Below, piece by piece: positions 16,942 to 25,767 of a stretch of 64,000 bases of DNA. How positions within the stretch are numbered: the first letter of the stretch is position 1; the number at the start of each line of letters is the position of its first letter. The notes below the pieces were generated by a model, which did not search any database, was not told the DNA's origin, and saw only the letters and a program-made list of their open reading frames with translations. This stretch comes from Burkholderiales bacterium (GTDB lineage Bacteria > Pseudomonadota > Gammaproteobacteria > Burkholderiales > SG8-41). Position numbers and translations under genes: made by a program. The DNA lies in NCBI GenBank assembly GCA_019635015.1, contig JAHCAG010000013.1, forward strand, positions 37,932 through 101,931, read 5' to 3'.

Positions 16942-19029
16942 ATGAACGAACTCCAGGCGCTGCTCAGCCCGCGGTCGATTGCCATACTCGGCGCCTCCGC
17001 GGATCTCAACAAGGTCAATGGCCGGGCGCTGCGGTTCCTGCTGGAGAAGGGATATGACGGCAAGATATTTCCGGTCAACCCGAAGTATCAGGCCATAGCG
17101 GGACTGCGTTGTTATCCCGACGTCGGCGCGTTGCCTGAAGCACCCGACCTCGCAGTGATTGCCGTACCGGCGGCACAGGTCCTCGCGGTGGTGCGCGAAC
17201 TGGGGCAACGCGGGGCGCGCAGCGCCGTGATTTTCAGTTCCGGGTTTGCCGAAATGGGCGAACCGGGGCGGATGCTTGAGCAGGAACTGGCGGCAACGGC
17301 CAGCCGCAGCGGTATGCGGCTGTGCGGACCGAATTGCCTGGGACTGATCAATGCCTTCGACCGGGTGATCGCCACTTTCGGCCAGTTTGCCGAGGGCGAC
17401 ACGCCGCCGGGGCCGGTGGCTTTTGTCACCCAGTCCGGCGCCTTCGGCACCGCAATTGCGGCGCTGGCGCGGCGGCGGTCGCTGGGGCTGGGGTATTTCG
17501 TCAACACCGGCAATGAATGCGATGCTGATTTTGTCCAGATCATGCGCGCGGTGCTCGACGATACGCGCATCCGTGTCGGTGCCGGGTATCTCGAAGGCGT
17601 GCGCGATGGCCGCGGCCTGCGGGCGCTGGCCGAGCATGCGCTCGACACCGGCAAGCCGCTGACGCTGACCAAGGTCGGACGCACGGCGGCGGGCGCCAAG
17701 GCAGCAGCGTCGCATACCGGTGCGCTGGCCGGTGCAGACGAGGTGTTCGAGGGCGTGATCCGCGGCCTCGGCGTCACGCGCGCCCGCAACGAGGAGCACA
17801 TGCTCGACATGGTCGAGGTGCTGGGGCGTTGTGTTTTGCCCGGGGGACGGGGACTCGGCATCGTCACACAGTCGGGCGGCGCCGGTGTGCTGATGGCGGA
17901 TCGTGCCGAGGAAACCGGTCTGCAGGTGACGCAGCTGGCACTGCAGACGCGCGAAGCGCTGGCACGGGTCATCCCGGGCTTCGGCACCACCGGCAATCCG
18001 GTCGATGTCACCGGACAGTTCGTGTCCGATCCCGACCTGCTGTTCGACAGTGTCCGGATCGTGATGGCTGATCCCGGGGTGCATATCGGTGTGGTGTGGC
18101 TGCAATTGATGGATGCCCATGTCGATAAATTGGTAAAAATATTCAATAAAATCAATGAGATAATAGATAAACCTTGGGTCGTTTGCTGGGTGGCGGCACC
18201 CGAGGATGCGTTGCGGCAACTGCGTGCAGCAGGTATTCCGGTGTTGCGGGGCGCCGAGCCCGCGGTGGACGCGGTGGCGGCGCTGGCGCGTTATGCGGAG
18301 GCACGGCGCAACTGGCTGGCCGATGCGCCGGCGCGCGCGGCGCTGGCGCTACCGCCGCCGGCCTTGCCGGCCGGTCCCGGCGCGGTCGGCAGCCTCGAAG
18401 GCCAGGCCCTGCTGCAGTCCTGCGGCGTGGCCACCGCCGCCGCAAAACTGGTGAAGTCCGCCGACGAGGCCGTCGCCGCCGCCGAAGCCCTGGGCTACCC
18501 GGTGGTGCTGAAAATCGAATCGCCGGACATCCTGCACAAGACCGAAGCAAAGGGTGTGGCGCTGAACCTGAAGGACGCCGCAGCGGTGCGCGGCGCTTAT
18601 GAACAACTCCTTGCCAATGCTAGGACCTACAAGGCCGGTGCCCGGATAGCCGGCGTGCTGGTGCAGGCGATGGCACAGGGCGATGTGGAACTGGTGATCG
18701 GCTTGAAGCGCGACCCGACCTTCGGCCCGGTGGTGATGGTGGGGCTGGGCGGGGTGCTGATCGAGGTGTTCAAGGACGTGGTGTTTCGCGCCGCGCCGGT
18801 GACCGAAGCAGAAGCGCTGCGGATGCTGGATGAACTCAAGAGCCGCGCGGTGCTCGACGGGGTGCGCGGCAAGCCGCCGGTGGACCGGGCGGCGCTGGCG
18901 CGGATGGTCAGTGCGGTGTCGCGCTTCGGTGCCGCCGCAGGTCCGCGGCTGGCGGAGCTGGACCTCAACCCGGTGCTCGCCGGGACGCAGGGCGCCACCG
19001 CCGTCGACTGGCTGATGCTGCTGGACTGA
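16942..19029 (+). CDS. ADP-forming acetate/acyl-CoA synthetase-type protein
   Basis: A 695-residue fusion of the two NDP-forming acyl-CoA synthetase subunits. An N-terminal CoA-binding domain (SIAILGAS, FPVNPKY), succinyl-CoA-ligase-like domains with ASHTGALAGAD containing the phospho-His, and a C-terminal ATP-grasp domain (GYPVVLKIESPDILHKTE) are present. It would convert an acyl-CoA to the free acid with ATP formation, or the reverse; the acyl group is unknown. The start at ATG 16942 begins with the family N-terminus NELQALLSPRS. An AT-rich stretch at 18121-18175 is unlike the rest of the gene. The MFS gene follows after 4 bases. Confidence 0.9.
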   Translation: MNELQALLSPRSIAILGASADLNKVNGRALRFLLEKGYDGKIFPVNPKYQAIAGLRCYPDVGALPEAPDLAVIAVPAAQVLAVVRELGQRGARSAVIFSSGFAEMGEPGRMLEQELAATASRSGMRLCGPNCLGLINAFDRVIATFGQFAEGDTPPGPVAFVTQSGAFGTAIAALARRRSLGLGYFVNTGNECDADFVQIMRAVLDDTRIRVGAGYLEGVRDGRGLRALAEHALDTGKPLTLTKVGRTAAGAKAAASHTGALAGADEVFEGVIRGLGVTRARNEEHMLDMVEVLGRCVLPGGRGLGIVTQSGGAGVLMADRAEETGLQVTQLALQTREALARVIPGFGTTGNPVDVTGQFVSDPDLLFDSVRIVMADPGVHIGVVWLQLMDAHVDKLVKIFNKINEIIDKPWVVCWVAAPEDALRQLRAAGIPVLRGAEPAVDAVAALARYAEARRNWLADAPARAALALPPPALPAGPGAVGSLEGQALLQSCGVATAAAKLVKSADEAVAAAEALGYPVVLKIESPDILHKTEAKGVALNLKDAAAVRGAYEQLLANARTYKAGARIAGVLVQAMAQGDVELVIGLKRDPTFGPVVMVGLGGVLIEVFKDVVFRAAPVTEAEALRMLDELKSRAVLDGVRGKPPVDRAALARMVSAVSRFGAAAGPRLAELDLNPVLAGTQGATAVDWLMLLD
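18121..18175 (+). other. AT-rich patch inside the acyl-CoA synthetase coding sequence
   Basis: About 55 bases coding for DKLVKIFNKINEIIDKPW use codons such as TTG, GTA, ATA, AAA, AAT and ATA, which are rare elsewhere in this gene. The reading frame stays open. The string GGTAAAAATATTC followed by AATAAAATCAATG resembles the AT-rich island at the era stop. Confidence 0.6.
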
Positions 19030-19033
19030 AACC

Positions 19034-20287
19034 ATGACGGGAGCAACACGGGTTTCGGCGCTGGCGCCGTTCCGGATCCGCAGTTTCCGTTTCCAGTGGC
19101 CGGCCGATCTGGCCACGTCCTGGGCCTTCGAAATGGAGATGCTGATCCTCGGCTGGTACGTGCTGGTCGAGACCCGGTCGGTGCTGATGCTGACGGTGTT
19201 TGCCTCGCTGCAGTACATCGGCACGCTGCTGTCGCCGATGTTCGGCGTGATGGGCGATCGCGTCGGCCACCGCAATGTGCTGTGCGCGATGCGCGCGTTC
19301 TACGCGGTGCTGGCTTCGCTGCTGATGGTGCTGGCATTCATGGATGCGGTGACGCCGGCGGTGGTCCTGGTGATTGCCGCGCTGCTCGGCCTGGTGCGTC
19401 CCTCGGACATCGGCATGCGTACGGCGCTGGTCGGTGAAAGCATGCCGCCCTCGCAGCTGATGGGGGCGATGAGCATCCAGCGCACCACCCAGGATTCGGC
19501 GCGGATTGCCGGCGCGCTGACCGGCGCCGGGCTGGTGGCGCTGCTGGGCATGGCGCTGGCCTATGCGGCGGTGGTCGCCTTTTATGTGATCAGCTTCGTG
19601 CTGACCTGGCAGGCCGGCAGCGGGCAGCCGTCGCGCAAAAGTGATGCCGCGGCAGCCAAAGTGTCGCCGTGGCGGGAGTTGCGCGAGGGCGCGGTCTACG
19701 TCTGGCGTGCGCCGCAACTGCGCGCGACGATGCTGTTTGCGTTTCTGCTGAACCTGACGGCATTCCCGCTGTTCAACGGACTGATGCCGTACGTGGCGAA
19801 AGAGGTTTACGGCGCCGACCAGACCACGCTGGGCACTATGGTCGCCGCCGCGGCGAGCGGCGCTTTGGCCGGATCGATCATCATGACGCGTTATGGCGGC
19901 CTGTTCAGGCCGGCCCGTGCCATGCTGGGGTTCGGCGCAGCGTGGCTGGTTGCGCTGCTGCTGTTCGCGCAGACCACTCATCCGGCCGCAGGAATTCCGA
20001 TCCTGGTCCTCGGCGGCATGATGCAGACCATGGGGCTGATCCCGATCAATGCGCTGCTGCTGCGCACCTCGGATGAACGTTACCGGGGACGCATCATGGG
20101 CATCCGGATGATGGCAATCTACGGCAACCTGCCCGGGCTGCTGCTGGCAGGGCCACTGATCGCCGCATGGGGTTATTCCGTCATGGCCAGCCTCTATTGC
20201 CTGTTCGGCATTGCGGTCATCGTATTGATCGGCTGGTTCTGGCGCCGGCACCTGTGGTTCGGGGAGGCGGAGGCCAACCGGCGCTGA
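19034..20287 (+). CDS. Major facilitator superfamily transporter
   Basis: A 417-residue inner-membrane protein with about 10-12 hydrophobic helices, of the MFS_3 type (enterobactin-exporter-like). The loop GVMGDRVGHRNVL between helices 2 and 3 matches the MFS motif A position. It is usually an exporter family, and the substrate is not predictable. It begins 4 bases after the acyl-CoA synthetase and precedes a TTT receptor, suggesting one transcript for uptake, activation and efflux of a carboxylate-like compound; that is inference from layout. Confidence 0.88.
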   Translation: MTGATRVSALAPFRIRSFRFQWPADLATSWAFEMEMLILGWYVLVETRSVLMLTVFASLQYIGTLLSPMFGVMGDRVGHRNVLCAMRAFYAVLASLLMVLAFMDAVTPAVVLVIAALLGLVRPSDIGMRTALVGESMPPSQLMGAMSIQRTTQDSARIAGALTGAGLVALLGMALAYAAVVAFYVISFVLTWQAGSGQPSRKSDAAAAKVSPWRELREGAVYVWRAPQLRATMLFAFLLNLTAFPLFNGLMPYVAKEVYGADQTTLGTMVAAAASGALAGSIIMTRYGGLFRPARAMLGFGAAWLVALLLFAQTTHPAAGIPILVLGGMMQTMGLIPINALLLRTSDERYRGRIMGIRMMAIYGNLPGLLLAGPLIAAWGYSVMASLYCLFGIAVIVLIGWFWRRHLWFGEAEANRR

Positions 20288-20345
20288 CTTGGGGCTTCTG
20301 CGGCGGTATGATTCCGGCACAACAATTCATCGGGAGGGGAAAATC

Positions 20346-21314
20346 ATGATCGGCAAATGGTGTGCGGCAATCCTGCCGATGGCGCTGGTGGCGGCACCGG
20401 CCGCGTATGCACAGACCGCAAAATATCCGGATCGGCCGATCCGGCTGGTGGCGCCGTTCCCGCCCGGAGGAACGGTCGATGTCGTGGGACGGCTGGTCGG
20501 TCCGCTGGCCGCCAAGCAGCTTGGCCAGCAGATGATCATCGAAAACCGTGTGGGCGCTTCGGGCATCATCGGCACCGGGTATGTTGCACAGGCCAAACCC
20601 GACGGCTATACGCTGCTGATCAACACCACGCCGCTGGTCACCAACACCCTGATGTACAGCAAGATCTCATACAATGTCCTGAACGATTTCGAGGCGATTT
20701 CCAACATTGCATCGACCCCGTCCTTTGTCAGCGTGCATCCTTCGGTTCCGGCGCGATCGGTCAAGGAACTGATCAGCCTGGCCAGATCACGTCCCGGCAT
20801 GCTGAACTATGGCGGAGCGGGCACCGGCACCAATCCGCACATCGCCGGTGAACTGTTCAATTACCTCGCCAAGACCGAAATCGCCGTGGTGCAGTACAAG
20901 GGCGGTGGCCCCGCGCTGACTGCAGCCCTGAGCGGCGAAGTCGGCGTGTCCTTCTCCGGAGTAGCCGGCGCCACGGGCTTCGTGAAGTCAGGCCGCCTGC
21001 GCGCGCTGGGTGTCACCAGTCTCAAGCCGGTGGCTGCATTGCCCGGCGTGCCGACGATTGCCAGTGTGCTGCCCGGTTATGAATTTGCCGCCTGGTTTGT
21101 GGTGGCTGCGCCGAAAGGCACGCCGCGGGAGATCGTCAGCCTGCTCAACCAGCATTTCAACGCGGCGGTCAAATCCCCCGAACTGGCGGGCCGTTTTGGC
21201 AGCGAGGGCATCGATGCCATCGGTACCACGCCGGAGCAGACGGCAACACACCTGGAAAACGAACTGAAGAAATTCGAGCGCGTGATCCGGGAACGCAAAA
21301 TGAAGGCGGAATAG
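20346..21314 (+). CDS. Bug family TTT substrate-binding protein (first copy)
   Basis: Periplasmic receptor of 322 residues for a small, probably carboxylated ligand. A Sec signal peptide (residues 1-22, ending APAAYA-Q) is followed by the family start KYPDRPIRLVAPFPPGGTVD and by the conserved YKGGGPALTA and AKPDGYTLL stretches. The start is ATG 20346, preceded by GGGAGGGG. No TctA or TctB membrane subunit is encoded in this window, so it is an orphan receptor, as is common in Burkholderiales. It faces a convergent dehydrogenase gene 8 bases away. Confidence 0.93.
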   Translation: MIGKWCAAILPMALVAAPAAYAQTAKYPDRPIRLVAPFPPGGTVDVVGRLVGPLAAKQLGQQMIIENRVGASGIIGTGYVAQAKPDGYTLLINTTPLVTNTLMYSKISYNVLNDFEAISNIASTPSFVSVHPSVPARSVKELISLARSRPGMLNYGGAGTGTNPHIAGELFNYLAKTEIAVVQYKGGGPALTAALSGEVGVSFSGVAGATGFVKSGRLRALGVTSLKPVAALPGVPTIASVLPGYEFAAWFVVAAPKGTPREIVSLLNQHFNAAVKSPELAGRFGSEGIDAIGTTPEQTATHLENELKKFERVIRERKMKAE

Positions 21315-21322
21315 GACTCTGC

Positions 21323-22213
21323 TCAAGGGCGGCCCGAATTCAGCCAGGCCATCGGCAGCATCACCGCATCACCATCGCCCAGACCGTTGCGCGCCGCCTG
21401 GTCGAAACACTCCAGTGCGCGTGCAGTTACTGGTAATTCACCGTAACCGAGGGCATGTGCTTCCTCAATCATCGTCTCCATGTCCTTGCGGATGGAGTCG
21501 ATGTTGAAGGTTGTGCTTGCAGGCGGCTTGCCGCGCATTGCATCAGCGAGCATGCCGCCGCGCGTTTTCAGGACATTGGGGCCGCCCGAAGTGTCGGCAA
21601 AGATGCTGAGCAGCCGTTCCGGCTCGAGTTCCAGTGGCCGGCACAATGCAAGTGCTTCTCCGACGGCCTGCCAGTAAACCAGCAGCGGCAGGTTGATCGC
21701 CAGCTTCAGGCTGGCTCCGGCGCCCACCGGGCCGACATGCTCGATGCGGCGGCAGAGTTGCTCCAGAATCGGACGTGCACGTTCGAGGTCCGCGGTTTCC
21801 CCGCCGACAAAGCCCAGCAGCTTGCCGTCGCGTGCCGGGCCGGTGGTGCCGCCGACGGGGCAGTCAATCATCGCTGCGCCCCTGGCCCGGATGCGCCCGG
21901 CAAGCGCGCGCTCGGTTTCCGGGCGTACGGTGCTCATTTCGACGAACAGCTTGCCGCGGATATCACCGGAAAGCAGGCCGTCTGCGGCATCATAGGCGGC
22001 GCTGATCGCTGCGGCGTCCGTGAGTAGCGACAGGATGATGTCGGCAGATGCTGCGAGTTTCGCCGGCGACCCGGCCAGCTGCGCGCCGTGGGGCACCAGT
22101 GCCCGGGCCTTGGCTGCGGTGCGGTTCCACACGCTTACCCGATGGCCATGTTTGAGCAGCCGTTCCGCGATTGCCGCTCCCATCCTGCCGATGCCTGCAA
22201 TGCCGATGTCCAT
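21323..22213 (-). CDS. NAD(P)-dependent beta-hydroxyacid dehydrogenase
   Basis: A 296-residue member of the 3-hydroxyisobutyrate/6-phosphogluconate dehydrogenase superfamily. The N-terminal Rossmann motif is GIAGIGRMGAAIAE. The substrate-binding motif DCPVGGTTGPARDGKL and the catalytic Lys in GASLKLAINL are intact. It oxidises or reduces a beta-hydroxyacid; candidates include 3-hydroxyisobutyrate, tartronate semialdehyde and glyoxylate. It is convergent with the TTT receptor and is followed on the other side by tRNA-Arg. Its own promoter must lie in the 120 bases before the tRNA. Confidence 0.92.
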   Translation of the reverse strand: MDIGIAGIGRMGAAIAERLLKHGHRVSVWNRTAAKARALVPHGAQLAGSPAKLAASADIILSLLTDAAAISAAYDAADGLLSGDIRGKLFVEMSTVRPETERALAGRIRARGAAMIDCPVGGTTGPARDGKLLGFVGGETADLERARPILEQLCRRIEHVGPVGAGASLKLAINLPLLVYWQAVGEALALCRPLELEPERLLSIFADTSGGPNVLKTRGGMLADAMRGKPPASTTFNIDSIRKDMETMIEEAHALGYGELPVTARALECFDQAARNGLGDGDAVMLPMAWLNSGRP

Positions 22214-22293
22214 GCCGTCGCTCCCTGCGGATCCGAGGGCTGCATGCTATCAAAGGTCCGCGCCGCAACGGCTGCAGGCCCTGAAAAATGGAC

Positions 22294-22323
22294 TTGGGAC
22301 GCCGCAAATGTTTTTGTTATAAT
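22294..22323 (+). promoter_or_regulatory. Sigma-70 promoter of tRNA-Arg
   Basis: TTGGGA (22294-22299) and consensus TATAAT (22318-22323) are spaced by 18 bases, with a C-rich discriminator. The start would be near 22330, a few bases before the tRNA. Confidence 0.75.
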
Positions 22324-22335
22324 CCGCCCCCTTAA

Positions 22336-22412
22336 GCGGCCGTAGCTCATCTGGATAGAGTACTTGGCTACGAACCAAGGGGTAGGGGGTTCGAATCCCT
22401 CCGGCCGCGCCA
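22336..22412 (+). tRNA. tRNA-Arg (anticodon ACG)
   Basis: A 77-base cloverleaf: acceptor GCGGCCG/CGGCCGC, D-arm AGCTCATCTGGATAGAGT, anticodon stem CTTGG/CCAAG around CTACGAA (ACG, read as ICG after deamination), T-loop GTTCGAATC, discriminator G and encoded CCA. Confidence 0.97.
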
Positions 22413-22722
22413 GTCAATCAAGGACTTGGGGCATTCTCGACAGCCCGGGTTTTTTCTCCGCAACGCGTTTGCCGTTGCATAATTCCCCGGGAACGGGTGC
22501 CGCGCATCGCGGCCTGCGCCGGAGTCGATGTGTGACCATCGGCCAGGTTCCCGCATCGCGCAATAATTCGCATCTTGGATTTGATGGGTGTCGCAGGACT
22601 GCAGGTCCGTGGCGAAGCCGGGCAAGCACGCAGGGTGTTACGACATAAGAATATTGATGACTGCATTCCGTTCTGAAATGCAGCCACTGGTGATTCATTG
22701 ATAACGCCAGGAAGAGAAGTCG
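22413..22722. other. Intergenic stretch between tRNA-Arg and a TTT receptor
   Basis: About 310 bases with no convincing gene. It holds the weak terminator near 22450 and a 7-bp hairpin CTGCATT/AATGCAG at 22661-22683. The region before 22723 must contain the promoter of the receptor gene, but no clear -35/-10 pair stands out. A GGAAGAGAAG stretch (22710-22719) serves as ribosome-binding site. Confidence 0.6.
22428..22455 (+). terminator. Possible weak terminator after tRNA-Arg
   Basis: GGGGC (22428-22432) can pair with GCCC (22443-22446) before a GGG and a run of six T (22450-22455). The stem is only four to five pairs, so the call rests mainly on the T run and the position after the tRNA. 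Confidence 0.4.
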
Positions 22723-23700
22723 ATGACAAAGCTGATGTTGTGTGCGATTGCGGTGGCCTTCGCGGGGGCGGCAGGCACGGCCGGAGCGCAGGCGTGGTCA
22801 CCGCAGAAAAACGTCGAAATTGTTGCCGGTTCGGCGCCCGGCGGCAGCAACGACAAAACTGCGCGGACCATGGAGCGCATTTTCACCGCAAACAAGCTCG
22901 CTCCGGTTCCGCTGATCGTGATCAACAAGCCGGGCGGTGGCGGGAGCATCGCCTACACCTATGTCAGCCAGAAACCGGGGGATGCCCATTCGCTGTACAT
23001 CGCGAGCAGCGGCCTGCTGTCGAACAACATCCTCGGCTCCAGCAAGCTGGGCCATCGCGATTTCACGCCGGTGGCTTCACTGTATGAGGATTATGCGGTG
23101 TTCATGGTCAGGACCGAGTCGCCGATCAAAAGCGGGCGCGAGCTTGCCGAGCGCCTGAAAAAGGATCCGCGTTCAGTCGTGGTGGGTTTCGCCAATGCCT
23201 TTGGCAGCAGCCGCCACGTTGCCTCGGGGCTGCTGATCAAATCCCTCGGTGGCAATGCCCGTGACCTGAAACCCGTGGTGTTCAAGGGGTCTGCAGAGGC
23301 GATTACCGCCATGCTGGGTGGCCATATTGATGTGGCCGTCGCCGGTGCCGTGAATGCCGTTGCGCATGTCAACAACGGCACCGTGCGTGTCATTGGTGTG
23401 GCTGCCCCCGAACGGCTGACCGGCACTCTGGCCGGCACGCCGACCTGGAAGGAGCAGGGTGCGGATTTTGTCTACGGCAACTGGCGGGCGACTTTCGGTC
23501 CGAGGGGGCTTACCGCCGCGCAGGTCAGCTTCTGGGAAGACGCGTTGCGCAAAATGGCGCAGGCCCCGGAATGGAAGGACGACCTGGAGAAAAATTACTG
23601 GAGTGACAACTTTGCCGGCAGTGCGCAACTCGCCAAAGATCTCGAAACCGACTACGCGTACCTGAAAACGGTGCTGCAGGATCTCGGGTTGGCGCGCTGA
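22723..23700 (+). CDS. TTT-type substrate-binding protein (second copy, TctC-like)
   Basis: A 325-residue periplasmic receptor with a signal peptide (residues 1-23, ending GTAGA-QA) and the start VEIVAGSAPGGSNDKTAR, where the usual PFPPGG loop is replaced by SAPGGS. This, and the C-terminal part (DYAYLKTVLQDLGL), places it nearer the TctC subgroup than the two other copies here. No TctAB partner is nearby. It is convergent with the VWA/MoxR cluster 37 bases downstream. The ligand is unknown. Confidence 0.88.
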   Translation: MTKLMLCAIAVAFAGAAGTAGAQAWSPQKNVEIVAGSAPGGSNDKTARTMERIFTANKLAPVPLIVINKPGGGGSIAYTYVSQKPGDAHSLYIASSGLLSNNILGSSKLGHRDFTPVASLYEDYAVFMVRTESPIKSGRELAERLKKDPRSVVVGFANAFGSSRHVASGLLIKSLGGNARDLKPVVFKGSAEAITAMLGGHIDVAVAGAVNAVAHVNNGTVRVIGVAAPERLTGTLAGTPTWKEQGADFVYGNWRATFGPRGLTAAQVSFWEDALRKMAQAPEWKDDLEKNYWSDNFAGSAQLAKDLETDYAYLKTVLQDLGLAR

Positions 23701-23737
23701 AGGCAGATGCGCCGGGAATGGGTGCGCGGATGCATGA

Positions 23738-24808
23738 TCAGGCCACGCGGTTGAACCAGAGCATCGAGCACAGCGCGGATATCGCCAGCAGCAGTGCGCC
23801 GAAGATGGCAAAAAAGGCGGTTACTTCGACAGTTCTTGCGCCGCTGATGGCCATGCGCGCGCCGAGCTGATCGTAGATGCGCCGCAGGTCCTGCGCGGAG
23901 CCGGCGGCGTAATACTCCCCGAGCGTGGTTTCCGCTATTTTGCGCAGGGTTTCTTCGTCCAGGCTGACACGCATCGAGGAGCCGCCGACGGTGAGTGCGA
24001 TCCCTTCGCTGCTGCCGATCCCGACGGTATAGACGCGCACACCGTGTTCCGCAGCCAGGGTCGCCGCCTTCAGGGGGTCGGGGCCGAAGTTGTTTTCACC
24101 ATCGGAGAGAAGCACGATTGCGGCCGAGCGGTTTGAGCCCGGCGCCACCGGTTTTTGTTCCTTGTTTGCGCCATCGGGCGCGGGTGGCCACAACGTGCGG
24201 AAATCCGGCCGGCCATGCACCAGTTGGTCGATATTGATGCCTGCATCCGGAAGCAGTGTGGCTAGCGAGATGTAGATGCCGCTGCCGATGGCCGAGCCGC
24301 GCTCCAACTGGACACGGTCGAGCGCCTCCAACAGGTCTTCACGGTTGTCAGTGGGGGACTGAATGATCGTTGCGTTTCCGGCCACGGTGATGATCCCTGC
24401 ACGGGTGCGCGGCGGCAGACGCTCGATGAAGGTCCGGGCGGCTTTTTTTGCGGCAGCGAGCCGGTCCGGCTGGACATCGGTGGCGCGCATGCTGCCCGAG
24501 ACGTCCAGCGCGAGGATGACGTCCCTGTGTGCCGATGGCAGGGTCAGGATCGCCTGCGGGCGCGCAACCGCCCCCAGAAGCAGGAGCAGACCGAGCAGCA
24601 GCAGAACCGGCGGAAGGGTGCGTCGCAGTCTGTCGCCCTTGGTCTGCGGCGTGACCGGGTGTCCCAGCCCCGGAAGCTGCGCGAGCGCGCCGCCTCTGCG
24701 CGCCCCGAGCCGGAAATACAGCACGGCCGGAACCGGCAACAGCGCGAGCAGCCACAACAGGCGTGGCCACAGCACCGAGAAGCCCGTCAATGACTCGAAT
24801 ATGTCCAT
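23738..24808 (-). CDS. BatA-like membrane von Willebrand factor A protein
   Basis: A 356-residue inner-membrane protein: N-terminal hydrophobic segments (about residues 13-31 and 65-85), a VWA domain with a complete MIDAS start (DVSGSM, about residue 100), and a C-terminal membrane helix (AFFAIFGALLLAISALCSMLWF). The topology is that of BatA/YehP-type partners of MoxR ATPases. It is the last gene of the - strand group protease-moxR-DUF58-VWA, 10 bases after the DUF58 gene. The divergent + strand VWA gene at 27955 is a clear paralog (shared RATD, NREDLL, GSA-DL and EVTAFFA segments). Confidence 0.88.
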   Translation of the reverse strand: MDIFESLTGFSVLWPRLLWLLALLPVPAVLYFRLGARRGGALAQLPGLGHPVTPQTKGDRLRRTLPPVLLLLGLLLLLGAVARPQAILTLPSAHRDVILALDVSGSMRATDVQPDRLAAAKKAARTFIERLPPRTRAGIITVAGNATIIQSPTDNREDLLEALDRVQLERGSAIGSGIYISLATLLPDAGINIDQLVHGRPDFRTLWPPAPDGANKEQKPVAPGSNRSAAIVLLSDGENNFGPDPLKAATLAAEHGVRVYTVGIGSSEGIALTVGGSSMRVSLDEETLRKIAETTLGEYYAAGSAQDLRRIYDQLGARMAISGARTVEVTAFFAIFGALLLAISALCSMLWFNRVA

Positions 24809-24818
24809 TCAGTGATGA

Positions 24819-25766
24819 TCATTCCATCAGCGCAGCGGGGACGCCGCCGCTAGCCATCTGGGCGCGCCGTTTCCGGAGCCGGGCGAAGCGCACCAGGGTG
24901 TTGGCGAGGTCGTCGCTGGCCGAGAGCTCGATGCAGTCGGCACCGGCCGCGGCCAGTGCTGCGCGCAAATCAGCCTCGCGCTGTGCGGCGAGGGTTGCGA
25001 AACGCCTGCGGAAACCGGCATCGTGGGTGTCCACGAAAAGCTGCTGGCCGGTCTCCGCATCTTCCATGGTCAACATGCCAAGGTCGGGCAGCTCCATTTC
25101 AACGGCATCAAGCAGCCGCACGGCGATGACTTCATGGCGCTGTCCGAGGGAAGCGAGTGCGTGCGCCCAGCCGGCTTCACTGATGAAATCAGACACCGCG
25201 AATACCAGCGAACGGCGCTTGATGACACCTGCCGCGCGGGCAAACAGGTCACCGAGCTGTGTCGGTTTGCCGTGACCGCGCGCAGTTCCGCTTGCGGCAA
25301 CACGGTCGATGAGATGCACAACGTGCCGGCGTCCCCCGCGGGCTGGCAGCACCGTGTCGATCCCGTCGGTGTAGAGAACCGCGCCGGCCCGGTTGCCATG
25401 ACGGGTGAGCAGCCGCGACATCACCGCGATGAAATCCACGGCAAGGCTGCGCTTGCTGATCATGCCGGAGCCGAAATTCACCGATCCACTGAGATCCACC
25501 AGGAACCAGGCCGCCACTTCGCGGTCTTCGTTGTGCTGCCGCACATGGGGCAGACCGAAGCGGGCCGTGGCATTCCAGTCAATCGTTCGCGCGTCATCGC
25601 CGTGCTGGTACTCCCGCAGATCCGCGAGGTCGATGCCGAAACCCCGGATCAGCATGCGGTAGTCGCCCTGCAGTGCGCCATCGAGCCGGCGCAGCACGGT
25701 CCATTCGATCCGCTGCAGCAGATTCTCGGCAGCTTGCGCAGGGGAGGCCGGACGGCCGATCTTCAA
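24819..25766 (-). CDS. DUF58 domain protein
   Basis: A 315-residue protein with the DUF58 hallmark (YQHGDDARTIDWNATAR, about residues 54-70) followed by a degenerate VWA-like fold with DLSGSV. DUF58 proteins accompany MoxR ATPases and VWA proteins and are thought to present substrates or metal-dependent partners to them; the activity is unproven. The gene starts one base after the moxR stop and precedes the VWA gene by 10 bases, so the three are one unit. Confidence 0.9.
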   Translation of the reverse strand: MKIGRPASPAQAAENLLQRIEWTVLRRLDGALQGDYRMLIRGFGIDLADLREYQHGDDARTIDWNATARFGLPHVRQHNEDREVAAWFLVDLSGSVNFGSGMISKRSLAVDFIAVMSRLLTRHGNRAGAVLYTDGIDTVLPARGGRRHVVHLIDRVAASGTARGHGKPTQLGDLFARAAGVIKRRSLVFAVSDFISEAGWAHALASLGQRHEVIAVRLLDAVEMELPDLGMLTMEDAETGQQLFVDTHDAGFRRRFATLAAQREADLRAALAAAGADCIELSASDDLANTLVRFARLRKRRAQMASGGVPAALME

Positions 25767-25767
25767 T

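Noticed and set aside
20289..20345. Upstream in-frame extension of the first TTT receptor
   Set aside because: It would put residues before an obvious signal peptide; GGGAGGGG precedes the ATG at 20346.
22364..22648. Open frame beginning inside tRNA-Arg
   Set aside because: It starts within the tRNA and shows no protein features.
22661..22683. Small hairpin before the second TTT receptor as a riboswitch
   Set aside because: Only one 7-bp stem, no further conserved elements of a known riboswitch class.
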